DNA from: Oxyruncus cristatus
Lineage: Eukaryota; Chordata; Aves; Passeriformes; Cotingidae
Reading direction: 5' to 3'
Assembly: GCA_013399855.1 (NCBI GenBank)
Contig: VXAY01004353.1
Coordinates: forward strand, 124,001 to 188,000
Length of the DNA: 64,000 nucleotides
Shown here: positions 13,101 through 25,225 of the stretch, piece by piece
Numbering within the stretch: the first letter of the stretch is position 1
Layout of the letters: each line of letters opens with the position of its first letter
Made by a program: the position numbers and the translations under genes
Notes under the pieces: generated by a model
What the model was told of the DNA's origin: nothing
Seen by the model: the letters and a program-made list of their open reading frames with translations, nothing else
Database searches by the model: none

Positions 13101-15443
13101 CAGCCATTCCTCCAGCCCCTGGTATGACACTTCCCCAGCTGGCTGAGCTCACTTCCCCTTGTAAGCAGGAGTTTTGATGAAGTGGAGCGATGGCAACCAC
13201 ATGGCCTTATCCACCCTCACCCAAGTCATCTGCTCCAGGTTTGTGCTCAGGGGATGCAGGATTTCACACATCAGCTCATAAGGAGCCAGCAGTAAAATAT
13301 TAGTTACCCAGGGTGGATGCACCTTGCTGCCTGCATCATTTTGTTTAATTTTTAATTTTTTTTTTTTTCTTTTTTTCCGAAGGTCTTCAAAGTCAATTTT
13401 CCTTCTGTTTTCATTTGTTGACTCAGCTGCACTGACAGCCCGAGGCGATGGCTCTGGCCTGGCAGAGCCCTCATTCATGCAGTTCAGTGGCTGGTAACAG
13501 CTGGCATTGCTGCAGGTCTTCGGGTCTTCGGCATAAAGGCTTAAAAGAGACAAAAAATCTCCCCCGGACTGCAGGCTAAAAACATCTCAGCCATGTAACA
13601 TTGCCATGCTCGGGATTTCCTCTTTTCCTCCGCCCATCTGATCTTCAAGTCATCAAAGAAGGAAGATCAGGAGCCTAACCAGAGATAGTAACGTGGAATT
13701 GAAGTTAAAGAACTAATTGTTATTAGTTTATCTACCTGATCTTGGACATCATTCTAACCTTACCTTATTGTCCCTTTCTATCTTTAAGACATACCCTCCC
13801 CCCCAAATAAAACTTGACTGACATTTGACTGAAGGTATTGTGTGGAGCTATTTTCAGCGGAGTCCTTACTTGTAAACTATTCCCATCCTGACCCATTGTC
13901 ACAGCCCTAATTTGAGAAGGGCTTGAAATTCCAGGTGTACTTTCTGCACCGAGATGTTCCTGCTAATCACCTCACAAATAACTCAGCCATAACTGTGCCT
14001 CAGGAACCAAAAATGGTAGGCTGGAAACAAGGAGAGACATCGTGAAAGGTATCTGAAATGCCCTCATCAACTCTCTTCCCAGGGCCTGATGAGATCCTTC
14101 ACAGAAACTTCGGCAAATGACACTTTCCAAAGTGTGCGACGTTAATACATGGCTGGGGTGACTCTCCCCGAGCCACTTCTGCTCTGAGGCTTTTCCCTGT
14201 GTGCAAAGAGCTCTGCAGGTGGGACACCCATGATTTATGTGTACAGACTTATTGGTTAATACCCCCCTGTAGTCTTCCAGGAGTTACATTCTACCAGGTT
14301 AAGTTTTAGCACACCCAGTGAGTTCCTGCAGGCCAAGGTGGGACCGTGTTAGCCTTATTCAAACAGCCTGATTCCCAGTCTTCATAGTTGCTGTCTCATA
14401 TTTTTCTACATTTTTCCACATTTTTCCCTTGCAGTTTTATAACTTTCCATGTCAACAGTTTCCCTCTTGAATCCTGAAGTCATTATCTCAACAATGACTC
14501 CCTGTTTTTTCCCTTTTCCTACCTCGCGCGCCTTTAGCCGATGGACTTTCTCACAGCTCAGAAACAACTTTCTCAGCAAAACAGAGCCAAGGTCACACAG
14601 CTGTGCTCCTCCAAACCAGGCCTTGGGTCTGGGAGAGCTCAGCTCCTGGGCTGCAGGTTACACTGGGTCATCTTGGCAACCCGGGGCTTGTTTTCCTGCC
14701 TTACAAAGATGACTCCCAAGGCAGAGATCTTCCCTGGTCATTTCGACACTCAGTTTGGAGCGTGAACACCCAGGACAGAGCCCAGAAACCAGGCCAAGGC
14801 CAGGCTAAATCCCACAGCAGGGTGTGTGTCCCAGAACACGAGGGAGAGCCTGACAGAGCCCCAGTCACCAGATCGCTGCAGGGGACGGGTTGCACCAGCA
14901 CACACCACATCCCACCACTGCTCCCATCACTAGTGAGACATCACCAAAAATAAAGTCACCCCTGTGTCCTCGAGGCTTTAATGTGTTGAGTGGGGAAGGA
15001 TGTGTTGCTGCCATCGATGAGCAGCAGCCACTGTACACGCATGAGATCAGCAGCTGCTGCCTGGACGCATTTCTTTGAAGGAAAAGGGCAAAAAAGAAGA
15101 GGGGTGAGCTCTCACAGAGCTCTGTCCTGCAAAACAGCAGCTGGGAGCTCACCCCCAGGAGTGCTGTGAGGAGCCTCCCTGCACCCTGAAGGCCATTGTG
15201 GCGTCTGCATAGGAAATTACTGCTCTAGCTGAGGGCCAGGGGATACCCACCCCAAAACTGGATGGGTGTGAGCCAGGAATGAGCATCATTTTTACACCCA
15301 GTCAAGTGGAAAGTTCTGGAAAAAGCAAAGGGAGAGTGGATTCCTGGGAAAACACTGATGGAAGTGAAATGGGTTTGGGAAACTCTAACACTTCTGTCAA
15401 ATAGGAACGTTTACCAAAAACATGTTGATGCTTCCCATACATT

Positions 15444-15470
15444 AAAAAAAAAAAAAAAAAAAAAAAAAAA
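15444..15470. repeat. Poly-A homopolymer (27 A)
   Basis: An uninterrupted A run without an AATAAA signal or any recognisable retroposed body upstream. It is more likely a simple homopolymer than the tail of a retrocopy. Confidence 0.85.
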
Positions 15471-18400
15471 TATTTTGCAATAGCAAGCTAACATGTCTCA
15501 GCAAACTTTGCTTCAATGCAACCCACCTTCTACTGAGAAGTTTTAATGGACAGCCCTGTGTAAAAGATAGTTTATAAGAGCAGGGGTGGATGAAACTAAC
15601 TTTTCTTCTTCTGAGCATCAATAGACCCAGGACAAGTTAAACTCCATCACCATTTCTCACTCCATCTCCTAGATTAGTCAAACAATTAACTGCGAGCAGC
15701 AGCCATTGTGTCCTCAATCTTCACCTGTGAACTAGTCCACGGGTTTTTGTGAGCCAGCCCATGACTTCATTCCTCAAAGCTGCTCACCCCAGAGCTGGAA
15801 TGAATTGTTTTCATCCAACGGGCCATTCCCTCCAGCATGGTCACTCTTCATTACCCAGTTGCGAGACATGGTCACACAACACCATTTGTGTGACAGACAG
15901 GTCACTCAGTAACATTTCTACTGCCTCAGTGGATGCTAAACTTCCTGAAGGAGGAAAGGAAGAAACAATCCTTCTGTTCATGCACAAGTACTCAGTCCTT
16001 TCAGAGAAGGAGAAGAAAGAACTTCATAACAGGGCACACGAGTAGGAAAGGATTCTTATGGCTGCTTGAATGGCCACAGATAATCAGGAGGATCAGCCCT
16101 AGGCAAGACAACTGATGCCACTACTGAAAGAGAGAGAGATGGAGTCTTGGCCTTTGCCTTGTCACAATGAGAAATTCACCTAAAGACAGCTAAAAACGTC
16201 TAAAGAGCCCAGGGTATCCTGTATAAAATATCAAGATGAATGGACTCCAGCACTACAACAACATCCCACAAAGGCAGCTCAGATTGTCACTAAGAACAGC
16301 TTATTATCCAAGCTGCTAAACCATTACAGTGTGTTTAACCAGCGGAGTCATTTGTATTTCCCTGCTGCAACCCACAGAGAATCCTCTGGGCTCATCCCAT
16401 TGCTGGGATTCCCATGGCTCCCAGCAGAGTAGGTATCTCCTACTGCACGTGCTATCCTTGGAAAGGTTCATCTCCAGCAGGCAGTGAATTCTTCCAGGTG
16501 GATGGGGATACACCTGGCAGGTACTGCAAGCTGTATCCACATCCACCCAGAAGCTTGACATTAAAATACCACTGCTACAGTCCTCCAGCAGAGCTGGAAG
16601 GAAGCTGGGCCACAGAAAAGCAAGTTGCTAATACACCTGCTCCAGATGAGTGTGTCAAGATTTAAATAGGCACCAAATTTGCATAATACCCTCAAGATAA
16701 GCAGCACTACAGCAAAGCCCTGCAATGCATGAAGGATTTATTTCGTGTCTTATACGATTCTGTATTCCAGAAGAGGCCATTCATCATTGTGCCAATACTT
16801 CAGAGATTTCACTGAAAGCTCCAACAGCTCTAGATTATCGAGGAATTATATATTTTTCCCTACTGAATAATCATTCCCAGAAGCCTGCTAGGGAAAAAAA
16901 AAAAAAATCCCATTTTCATCATGTAGGCTAATGACACTGCAAGAGATGACATTCACTTTTAATGACTACCCAAAGACATTGAAACCTCTTTTTTTGACCA
17001 GTTGAATGGGTCTGTTCATTACTGCTTAATTCCCAGCTCGATTTAGATATGCACTCAACATCTTACAGACAGATCTTCATCGATGCCCTGGCTACAAAGG
17101 ACCTCTACAAGATGAAAAAATTCCAAGAGTTATTCCACTATCTCTGTAATGAGAGATTCCTCCCGATTCAGGGGCCATAAGAATGGATACTCCTGTTCTT
17201 GTGGGCTGTACACTCAGCCTCCTTCACACAGTTCTATCCACTCTGCCAGGACGCCACATCCTGGCAAAACCACATTAATCCCACATTAAGCCTAAACAGA
17301 GGGGTCTCTAAAAACTCACTGCTGCCTTCCTGGGCACTCCTCAGACTGCCTGGCAAGGACAGGAACATGTCAAGCAGTTGGAAGCTGGACCAGTGGCAAT
17401 GAATTTAACCCAAGAATGACTATTCTGTTCACCAGTACAACGTCAGAGGAATCTGGGAAAGCCAAAACCAGCTCAAAGCTTGTGGACAGGCGGGATATTA
17501 AGAGAGGTATAAACTTGTATCCCAGTGGTTCGAGGGCTTAACTCTGTTAAGCTCCTCTTGAGGCTGCCAGGCTCAGATATATGGTGATGAGGCTATAAAA
17601 CTTTCCGGCTGAGACTGATGCATTGATCAGTCCAGAAGCTACATGAAATTTGTCCCATCTGGAGAGAATTCTGCATGTGATATCTTGCTGTCAGTGTTCT
17701 GTGATAGCCTTTAAACCTCCAGCCCCTGCTTTGATACACATGTGGTTTAACTCAATCGGTTCTCCTTAACTAGGAAAGTGATTTTCAGGGTGCAAGGATC
17801 ATGTCTGGCAGCGATGTCTAGAGTGAGAAAACCTTTGGATAAAGGGAGAGAGGTTACTGTATATCAAAAAACCTGTACCATCACTGCTGGGATCAATGGA
17901 AGTTATTGCTGTGTTATTCATTTGCTCTGAATCTTCTGCTGCTTCTGCAAAGAGGCTCTTGGAAAAGGCTATTAAAGAGAGCATGTTTATGCTTCGAATG
18001 GATGCAGTCATGGATCATGGATAGAAAGCGTGCACAAATCTCAATCCTATGATCACTTACTTGCAATACCTGTTAACATCTGAAAACACCTTCAAAGACC
18101 AGGAAATAAATACCACAGTCACTAACAAGAGGAAGCCAGTGCAGGGAGTGGAGTCACCTCAGGGGCTTCCTTGCTCGGCTCCTTCTAGAAACAACCTTGT
18201 TAATGCAGACCTTCTGTCCTTGATGCCACACCACGGCCTGTCCCTGCCACCCAGCCCAATGCTTCCTGAGCCCAGTGACCTGCATCAGCCAGGCCCAACA
18301 GCAGTGCAGAGCTTTCAGCATCACAGGCATGAAGATACGTGAGCATAACCCAAATCTTTATCAGGCACCAAGGAATCCCAATGAAAGGCAAACAGTTGGA

Positions 18401-19767
18401 ATGCTCCCAACTGTGGGAAACGTTTCCTGCAGTGGGCACCAAAGAACCCAGTCCCAAAACACAGCGCCTGGTTCTCCAAAACTATTCACAAGTCTGAGTC
18501 GAATTCATTGAGCTGTTCCCTCCCCCTCTCAAAACAGCAGTCCACCAACAGCAGAATTTTGCACAGTCACCTTCCACGTGGAACCTGCCTGGTTTTGTCA
18601 TGAGATGCCTCTGAAAACACATGGAGATGGAGCAAATGGACCCAAACCACAGCAGCCCCACAGCCAGGCACGGGGCAGATTCCAGCTCTACAATCCCCCC
18701 CCATCCCTCATCCCAAACTGGATGACTTCATCCCCTCTCTGCTGCACAGATCCCAGCTGGGCTAGTTAGAAGGACAGCTGTGCACTGGTTTACAGCAGGA
18801 AGACTCTTTGGTAGAGCAACAACTCGAGTATAACCATTTTTTAAATGAAAACTGATCCAAACCTGACAGGCATGCCAACAGAGACTGAGATCCCAGAGGA
18901 GAGGGCTTGCTTGGGAGATTTCTGGAATTTCCTGCTTTTGGACCAATTAGAAATAACACAAGATCATAACAATACATTCTGGTGACAGTGGACCATGTCA
19001 CTCATCGTTTTGGCCAGAAACTTGGAATTCTAGATGAAATAATGGGAAGAAGAAACTTTTTTTTCACAAGGTTTCCTCAAAGACTCTACAGGGAGATAGG
19101 AGTGTTGTTCTTCCATCTGTATTCTCTCACCCATCCCATCTTTATAGACGCTCACCTGGCAAGTTACAGCAGTTTCTGGAACACGTTCTCAGGAATTTGA
19201 GTAAAGGATATTATGGTTATAAACGAGAACATCCACACTGCCTGGCAGACAGTGCATTCACTGTGTTCAAAAGAGAATAAATCACACACATTTCAGAGAG
19301 CCTCAGAAAAAAAGGGAAACTCCAAGGGGACATTGATCCATCTGGATTAGGTAATTCACACTTAAAATTTCTGGGCACCTTGTAATCTTTCATACATCAA
19401 TGCCATCAACAGCCCTTGGGAGATGAGGAAGAACTGTTATCCCACTATTCTGATGGGAGAACCAAGAGATCAAGGACACAGGCTCAACACAAAGCAAGAT
19501 CTTGACTGTTGGCTTTATAAACTCTCAGTGGATACCTTCACACTGGGCAAGGCTTCCTCTGAGTTCTGTTGAAACCTAAGGAGCACTAAATCTGTCATTG
19601 CCTCGGTTTCTGAGCTGGGAGAGGTGGTTTGTGCTGACTAAGCTGCCCTTCCCCACCCATTCAACACAGTTTCCAACTCTGACAACACTGTGGTTCCTAT
19701 TGCTCCACAATCCAAGCAAGGACTCAGGTAAGGCTCTTCTTACAACTAGGAAAGCAATGAAAAACTG

Positions 19768-19935
19768 AAGCTGGAAGGGACCCCTCAAGGTATCCAGCTG
19801 AATCCCAAGCAGGGCTGTCTCCAAAGCCAGACCAGGTTGCTCAGAGCCCTGCCCAGTCAAGTATTGAAAACCTTCAAAGGACATTTCACAGCCTCCAAGC
19901 CCCTGTGGCATTGCTGCATCACCCTTCTTGAGCTG
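19768..19935 (-). mobile_element. CR1 LINE fragment, 3' region, reverse orientation
   Basis: Reading on the + strand, the order 'ggaagggacccctcaaggt', 'caagcagggctgtctccaaa', 'accaggttgctcagagccct' and 'gtattgaaaaccttcaaagg' matches the reverse complement of a CR1 3' region. Divergence is high and the terminal octamer repeat is not clear, so it belongs to an older subfamily than the neighbouring copy. Confidence 0.8.
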
Positions 19936-20130
19936 AACTTACTATTTAGCTCTGTCATGATGCTTCTAACCACTCTGGTGGCCAACCCCACCCTCTCCCT
20001 CTCCCTCTCCCATCCACACCAGTCAGCCTGTACCCACCTGCTGACTGCAAACCTCCTGGGTGCCCTTTCCCTTTGGGATGGAGCAGCTCTCCTCCCCACC
20101 AGCCCTGTCCACTCACCCATTTTACACAGC
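19936..20130. other. Spacer between two CR1 copies, with hexamer microsatellite
   Basis: The spacer holds a short (CCCTCT)n tract at 19,991-20,011. Nothing else is recognised. Confidence 0.6.
19991..20011. repeat. (CCCTCT)n microsatellite
   Basis: Three and a half perfect hexamer units. Confidence 0.85.
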
Positions 20131-20618
20131 AGGACCAGCAGGTCGAGAGAGGCAGTTCTGCCCCTCTGTTGCCCTCTGGTCAGACCCCACCTGAAAGAGT
20201 GTCCAACTTTGGGTTCCCTCAGCACTGGAAAGACATGGACTGTTTGTTCAGCCTGGAAAAAAGAAGACTCTAGGAAGACCTTCTTGCAGCCTTTCCATAC
20301 ACAAAGGAGGCTCACAAGAAAGATGGGGACAGACTTTTTAGCAGAACCTTTGTGAGAGGATAAGGGGCCATGGGTTTAAACTAAAAAAGGGCTGATTTAG
20401 TCTTAAGGCATAAGGAAGAAATTTTTTATGACCAGGGTGGTGAAAAAGGTTGCCCAGAGAGGTGGTGGCTGCCCCATCCCTGGAAACACTCAAGGCCAAG
20501 GTGCACAGGGCTCTGAGCAACCTGGTCTAGTGGAAGGTGTCCCTGCTCATGGCACGGGGTTTGGACTACATGACCTTTTAAGTCCCTTTCAGCCCAAACC
20601 ACGCTGTGATTCTGTGAC
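20131..20618 (+). mobile_element. CR1 LINE, 3' end of ORF2 plus 3' UTR
   Basis: The fragment starts in the end of ORF2 ('ctggtcagaccccacctgaa', 'ttcagcctggaaaaaagaag') and runs through the 3' UTR ('gttgcccagagaggtggtgg', 'ccatccctggaaacactcaa', 'gagcaacctggtctagtgga'). It finishes with 'gctgtgattctgtga' at about 20,605-20,618. The true 3' end is therefore present and the element is 5'-truncated. It lies about 200 bases from an oppositely oriented, older CR1, so the two are independent insertions. Confidence 0.95.
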
Positions 20619-22839
20619 GTGGCCTCATGGCTGGAAAAGGGGATGATGCCCACAGGAAAGGTAGGTAAGAACTGGCTGAGGGCAGCCAACATTTATACAG
20701 CCCACTCCCTGCCTGCATCCCAGGGGTCCTCAGGAAAGCAGGAGGCTGGGAATGGGCTCCAGGCCAGATGAATTGTCCTGGCAGGCCAGATGCTGCTCAT
20801 GAGCCAGACACTGGGCAGCCCAGCTTGAGACCATTAAACAGCAAAATCTCATCGCTGTTTATGGCCCAATCCAGGTTCACACACAAGCCCTGCATCCCAA
20901 TCTCCTGACCCAAAAATGTAGGCAGCAGGTTTTGAAAATCTGGACCCAAGCCCAGGAGAGAATTTTCCAGCTCTGGCCACCTTCTTTCACTGGTGCTTTT
21001 GCATTTCTGATGTCAATATCATTTTAGGTAATAATATGTTTCAAGTCAATTCACTGTCTGGCCTTCATGCACATACAAAGTCTGACAGGCAAATAAAGAA
21101 AGGGAACATATATTTGATAGATTTAAAAGCTGTTTCCATTTGGATTTCGTTTTAATAGAAACATTCTGTTGATCTTTGGTTTTGTGGAAGTTGAAGGTGC
21201 TGGATTTTTTAAATAGAACATAATTCAGGGGCCAAATTCGCCTTAATGGGGTCCTGTCAATCCCTTCAAATATTGCACTGGAAAACCGCAATTAAAAAAA
21301 TATTTCAATACAATAGGACAGGCACTAAGTGGAAAGGAAAGACTGTGGAAATGGCCTCCAGCTCATTGCCTGGGTTTTTGCAAATTCTGCATGATAGAAA
21401 AACGCATTTAAAGGACAGAGTAAAGGAAAATAGAGAAGTTTCATAGGCAGAGGCCATAAGTATCATCAATAACCCAGAAGAAATTGCCATGCAGGACTCA
21501 AGAAGAGCAATACCTACCTGGACTGAAAGTTAGAACCCATGAGGACACAGGGACCAAAACAACACAGGACACACAACCTACCCCTGATGGGTAAGTGCAA
21601 AAATATTTGCAGGCACATTTTTGCTCACACAATTCGACATTTTGAAATAAGTCTGTAATAACAGAGTAACACACCTGCTGTGTCAGCAGCACTGCAGCAA
21701 AAGCCTCTCTGACAAAAAAAAAAAACAAAAAATCCCCAAGGACTAGAATATCACTTCTAATGTCCAAGGGCTTATAAAACATCAGTAATGGTGGAGAAGT
21801 GGGTTTACAGGCAGAGAAAATTGCTGGATTCGTTGCTCCACAAGCATTCACCACAATTCTTACTGAAAAACTTTATTTTGATAGGTCCATGTTGATAAAA
21901 GCATTTGGCACAGAGCAAAATGCCAGGGAGGTTGTTTCCCTTTCCTCTGCTCCCTCTTTCGAATGGCTGATGAGAAGATTTGCTGCCCCAGGAGACCAAA
22001 ATCCCTCAGCAATTATGTCCCATAGAAAAGCACTTGAGAAGGTCTCTTGGCACTTATCTACACACACATTTTAAACCCTGTGTTAGCTGCACGTTGGATA
22101 AATACATAAATTAGCAGCAACAAGGTTTCCAGGAGCCCGAATCCAGCAAATTAGTTCAAGGAAAGAGGCCACCAAATTCTACCAGGCAGGAAGGTTCCCA
22201 AATCTGCCCCGGGTTTTGTGTTATTCTTTGATTATACTGACATCTAAAGGTCACCGAATTAACTGTGTTAAACTTCCTGGCACATTCTTTCAGCTTCTGT
22301 TTCCCTTATCTGATCTCATCTCTAAAAATCAATGAACATTTGCTACATTGTTAAGAAAAATGGGAAACTGGTAATACATTACAGATCTTTCACTGGTTTG
22401 GGCTTTAAATAAAAGGGGAAGAAAGAAAATAAATATTAAAAAGAAAAAAAAGTCTAAGTCTTTTAGTACAAATAAAACTGAAGGATCAAGTTTGGAAAAC
22501 AGGTTTCTTCATAAGCATGATGGCCAACTCAGACACAACTCACTGGGAAAGGTCAAACGGTGCAAACTGAACTCTTTAACAGCCAAAACTCCCCCCACAC
22601 CACAGGAGTAAGACACACACCATCCCCTGTCCTCACCACATGCATTTCCCACCACCCAGGAATCATCTCCCTCCTGAGCAAGAGCCAAGCTCTGCCCTGA
22701 GTAGGTGACCAGGGACGGCTGACACTGCACAAGAGGGGACAGAGGTTGGTTTAAAGGAGCTGAAATCCCATTTTGTGCCCTGGAGCACTTTTCCACTGTC
22801 TCTTGATGCCCTACTCAGTGTCACCTGCAAAAAAAAAAA

Positions 22840-22865
22840 NNNNNNNNNNNNNNNNNNNNNNNNNN
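22840..22865. other. Assembly gap (26 N) at a poly-A tract
   Basis: A run of N is preceded by ten or more A and followed by AAAA. It is probably an unresolved homopolymer. Confidence 0.95.
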
Positions 22866-23607
22866 AAAAGGGAATCAAAGAGCACTTGCCTAAAGCAGCC
22901 ACCCCACAGGCAGGGAATAGACGGGTTTGATGCACATCATCACTTGGAATCACACAGGCAATAGCTCAGAGCAGCAGCAGCAGCCCAGACACAGATGGCT
23001 GAGCTGGGCCAACCCCGTGCCCATGATCAATACAGAGCAGCTCCACAGCCAACTGCAGCCACAGCAACTCATACTGGTGGGGCCAGGAGCCAGTTCTCCA
23101 GAGAGAGAGAGATCATCAGGCAAAGTCACAGCCCCGTCTTGGTCAGCCCAGTGTCCCCCCACGAGCAAACAACCCGGAAAAGTCAGGCAAATCCCCAAGG
23201 ACACTTCAAACAGAAAGGCAGGTCTCAAAAAGGGCTAAACAGAGGGCAACTAACTTATTCTCATATAATGTCTTCGAAGAGGGACATCCAAATGAAACAA
23301 GCCTTTCACTCAGCCTTCACCTCCCGCCAAAGGCAAGTGACCCCCGCCCCGAGCTTCCCTTCTGCAGCCACAGCAGAGCTCAGACAAAGCCTTGCAGTGC
23401 AGGAGCCCCAGCCCCTGCTCACAAGTGCTTTGAACCTGTGTTATTATGATGCTGGTTATTATTATTTCTAATCCTGCGCACGTGGACACAAAGAAGCCAT
23501 CAGCTCCTCAGAGCCAGCCCCCTTGAGGGGATGAGCACCCTGAACTCGAAGGTAAACACCAGCTCCTGAGCCCCTCCTAAGCCAGGCTGCCGTCAGCAGA
23601 CTGGCAC

Positions 23608-23656
23608 TGAATTAGCCACTAATCAGATTAGGATAAATTGCTTTAATCTGACATTC
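23608..23656. promoter_or_regulatory. Candidate homeodomain-dimer site (P3 type) in an AT-rich cluster
   Basis: TAATCAGATTA at 23,620-23,630 has the layout TAAT-N3-ATTA, the P3 site on which paired-class homeodomains bind as cooperative dimers. The C and G in the spacer match the preference of K50-type homeodomains (OTX/PITX-like). Further half-sites flank it: GAATTAG at about 23,609 and TTAATCTG at about 23,644. This is motif evidence only. Confidence 0.3.
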
Positions 23657-24246
23657 AGGAGTGAAAGGCCCCCACACCTCCTCCACGGGGGCAGAGCCCA
23701 GGGCTTTGAGCAAACCTGACTGCTGCAGCTTCGCACCCAAACCATCAGGAATTTGACTTATTCCAGCCACCAGTTTTATTTTCTTAATCGTGGATTAAAG
23801 AGCTGCGTTTGGGGGCTGAGGAAGGGGAGGGATTGGGGTTAAACAGGCAGAACAAGGGATGCTGCTCTCTCTCACGGGCAAAACAGCGAGGCTGAGGAAA
23901 ATATCGACAGTATGGAGGTGGCAGAAAGTGGAGGGGTCTGAGCCCAGCCAGGCTAAGCAGCACTGAGGGTGCCCTCACCCCAAAACACTTGTGTTGGGGT
24001 GGGCAGAGGAGGGCAGGGTCGGCAGCACACATGGTGGGGACCTTGTAGATGTTCAGCAACACCCAGGAGGGAGAGAGCAGACACCAGATCCCCCAGCCCA
24101 AGCAGAGATGCCCAAAGCAGAGCACATCTTGCTGCTGGGCTGTCTGAACAGCTGCCTCAGCACCCTTGAGTCTTGCTTCACACACACAGAGTATTTGAGG
24201 GCAAAACCAGCAAAGCCTGTTTTTTGGTGCTTATTAAAGCCTGAAA

Positions 24247-24262
24247 ACACACACACACACAC
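24247..24262. repeat. (AC)8 microsatellite
   Basis: Eight perfect AC units followed by a pyrimidine stretch. Confidence 0.85.
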
Positions 24263-25109
24263 TCCCCCTTTTTTCCTCCCTGTAGTCACATCTTTCCACT
24301 CCTCCATCACCTGCTTGTATCAAAGAGCCATGAGCCCAACAGCTCTGGGACCTCGCTGCCACCATCAAATCCTGCTGCAATCGCCCCGTGGTTCAAAGGC
24401 TGTTTCAGAGGCCGCTAAAAGAGAGCAACAGACTTGCAAACACACGATATAAATGTTGCTTCCTTAGGGGATGGAACAGAAAGAACAGCAGAAGATGAAA
24501 GCAGAGAGTGCAGCTGCTTTGTCCCCTGTTACACTCAGACCCCGCATCAGCACAACAGCAGCCCTGGAGAAGTAAAACCTCAACGCTGCAAAAATGCTGC
24601 CGTGTATTTTAACCACCCCAAATGCCCAGACCAGAGCAGAGAGGCTGCCACAGGACAGATACCTCTTGTTCTCCCAAACCATCACGAAAACAGTCAAACA
24701 AACAAGCAACAAGCAAAACGAACACGTCCTTTTTTTTTTATTTATAAACACAGAGACTGTATCCTCCACAAAACAGAAGCCCAATCCTGAGGCAGTTCAG
24801 TCACTGGTAACCAGGCAAAATATTTAGTGAGGTCCACTAGGATTTCTGCCCGAGTAACACCTACAGGATTGGGCTCCAGCTGTTTTGACTTCCCTGGCAG
24901 ACTGATGTCATTGCCATGCTAAAACAAGGGCTTGAGTTGCTTTCCTTGCCACGACCTCCCTTCGCAGAATTAGAAGGTTTATTTGTTCTAAGATAAAGCA
25001 TGGTGACACATTAAAGATGCCCCCGTTTCTCCCTCTTAGATCAGCGTGACATCTGGTTCAAAAAATGTTATGAAACACCCTCTGAACCTGCTGTGGAATT
25101 GGATATTAC

Positions 25110-25225
25110 GATATTTCACCGAGACGTGGTTCGAGCGAACTTTCACCTCCAAGTGAAAGTTGGAGTGTCGAAAGTGAAAACAGACCATTCAGAGCCTTTC
25201 ACTGGGACAGACCTTTCAGTGACAC
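25110..25225. promoter_or_regulatory. Cluster of GAAA/TTTC motifs with IRF-like site and hairpin
   Basis: Within about 115 bases there are six copies of TTTCA(C/G) or its complement. They include the 9-bp inverted repeat AACTTTCAC/GTGAAAGTT (25,138-25,146 and 25,153-25,161, loop of 6) and GAAAGTGAAAAC at 25,170-25,181. The last resembles an interferon-regulatory-factor element (GAAANNGAAA). No promoter or transcript is evident next to it. Confidence 0.25.

Larger units (their letters stand above)
9676..19767. other. Non-coding DNA, no gene recognised
   Basis: About 10 kb without a recognisable exon or transposon. Contents worth noting are the motif cluster at 10,122-10,190 and the A27 run at 15,444-15,470. 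Segments near 12.3-12.6 and 16.3-17.7 kb are of even base composition and could be decayed repeats, but I could not match them to any family. Confidence 0.55.

Noticed and set aside
15160..15470. Candidate retrocopy ending in the A27 run
   Set aside because: No AATAAA upstream, no open frame or similarity to a gene, and no target-site duplication visible.
17520..17535. 'ggttcgag' resembling a tRNA B box
   Set aside because: No acceptor-stem pairing, anticodon arm or A box at the right distance. The same applies to 'ggttcgagcg' at about 25,129.
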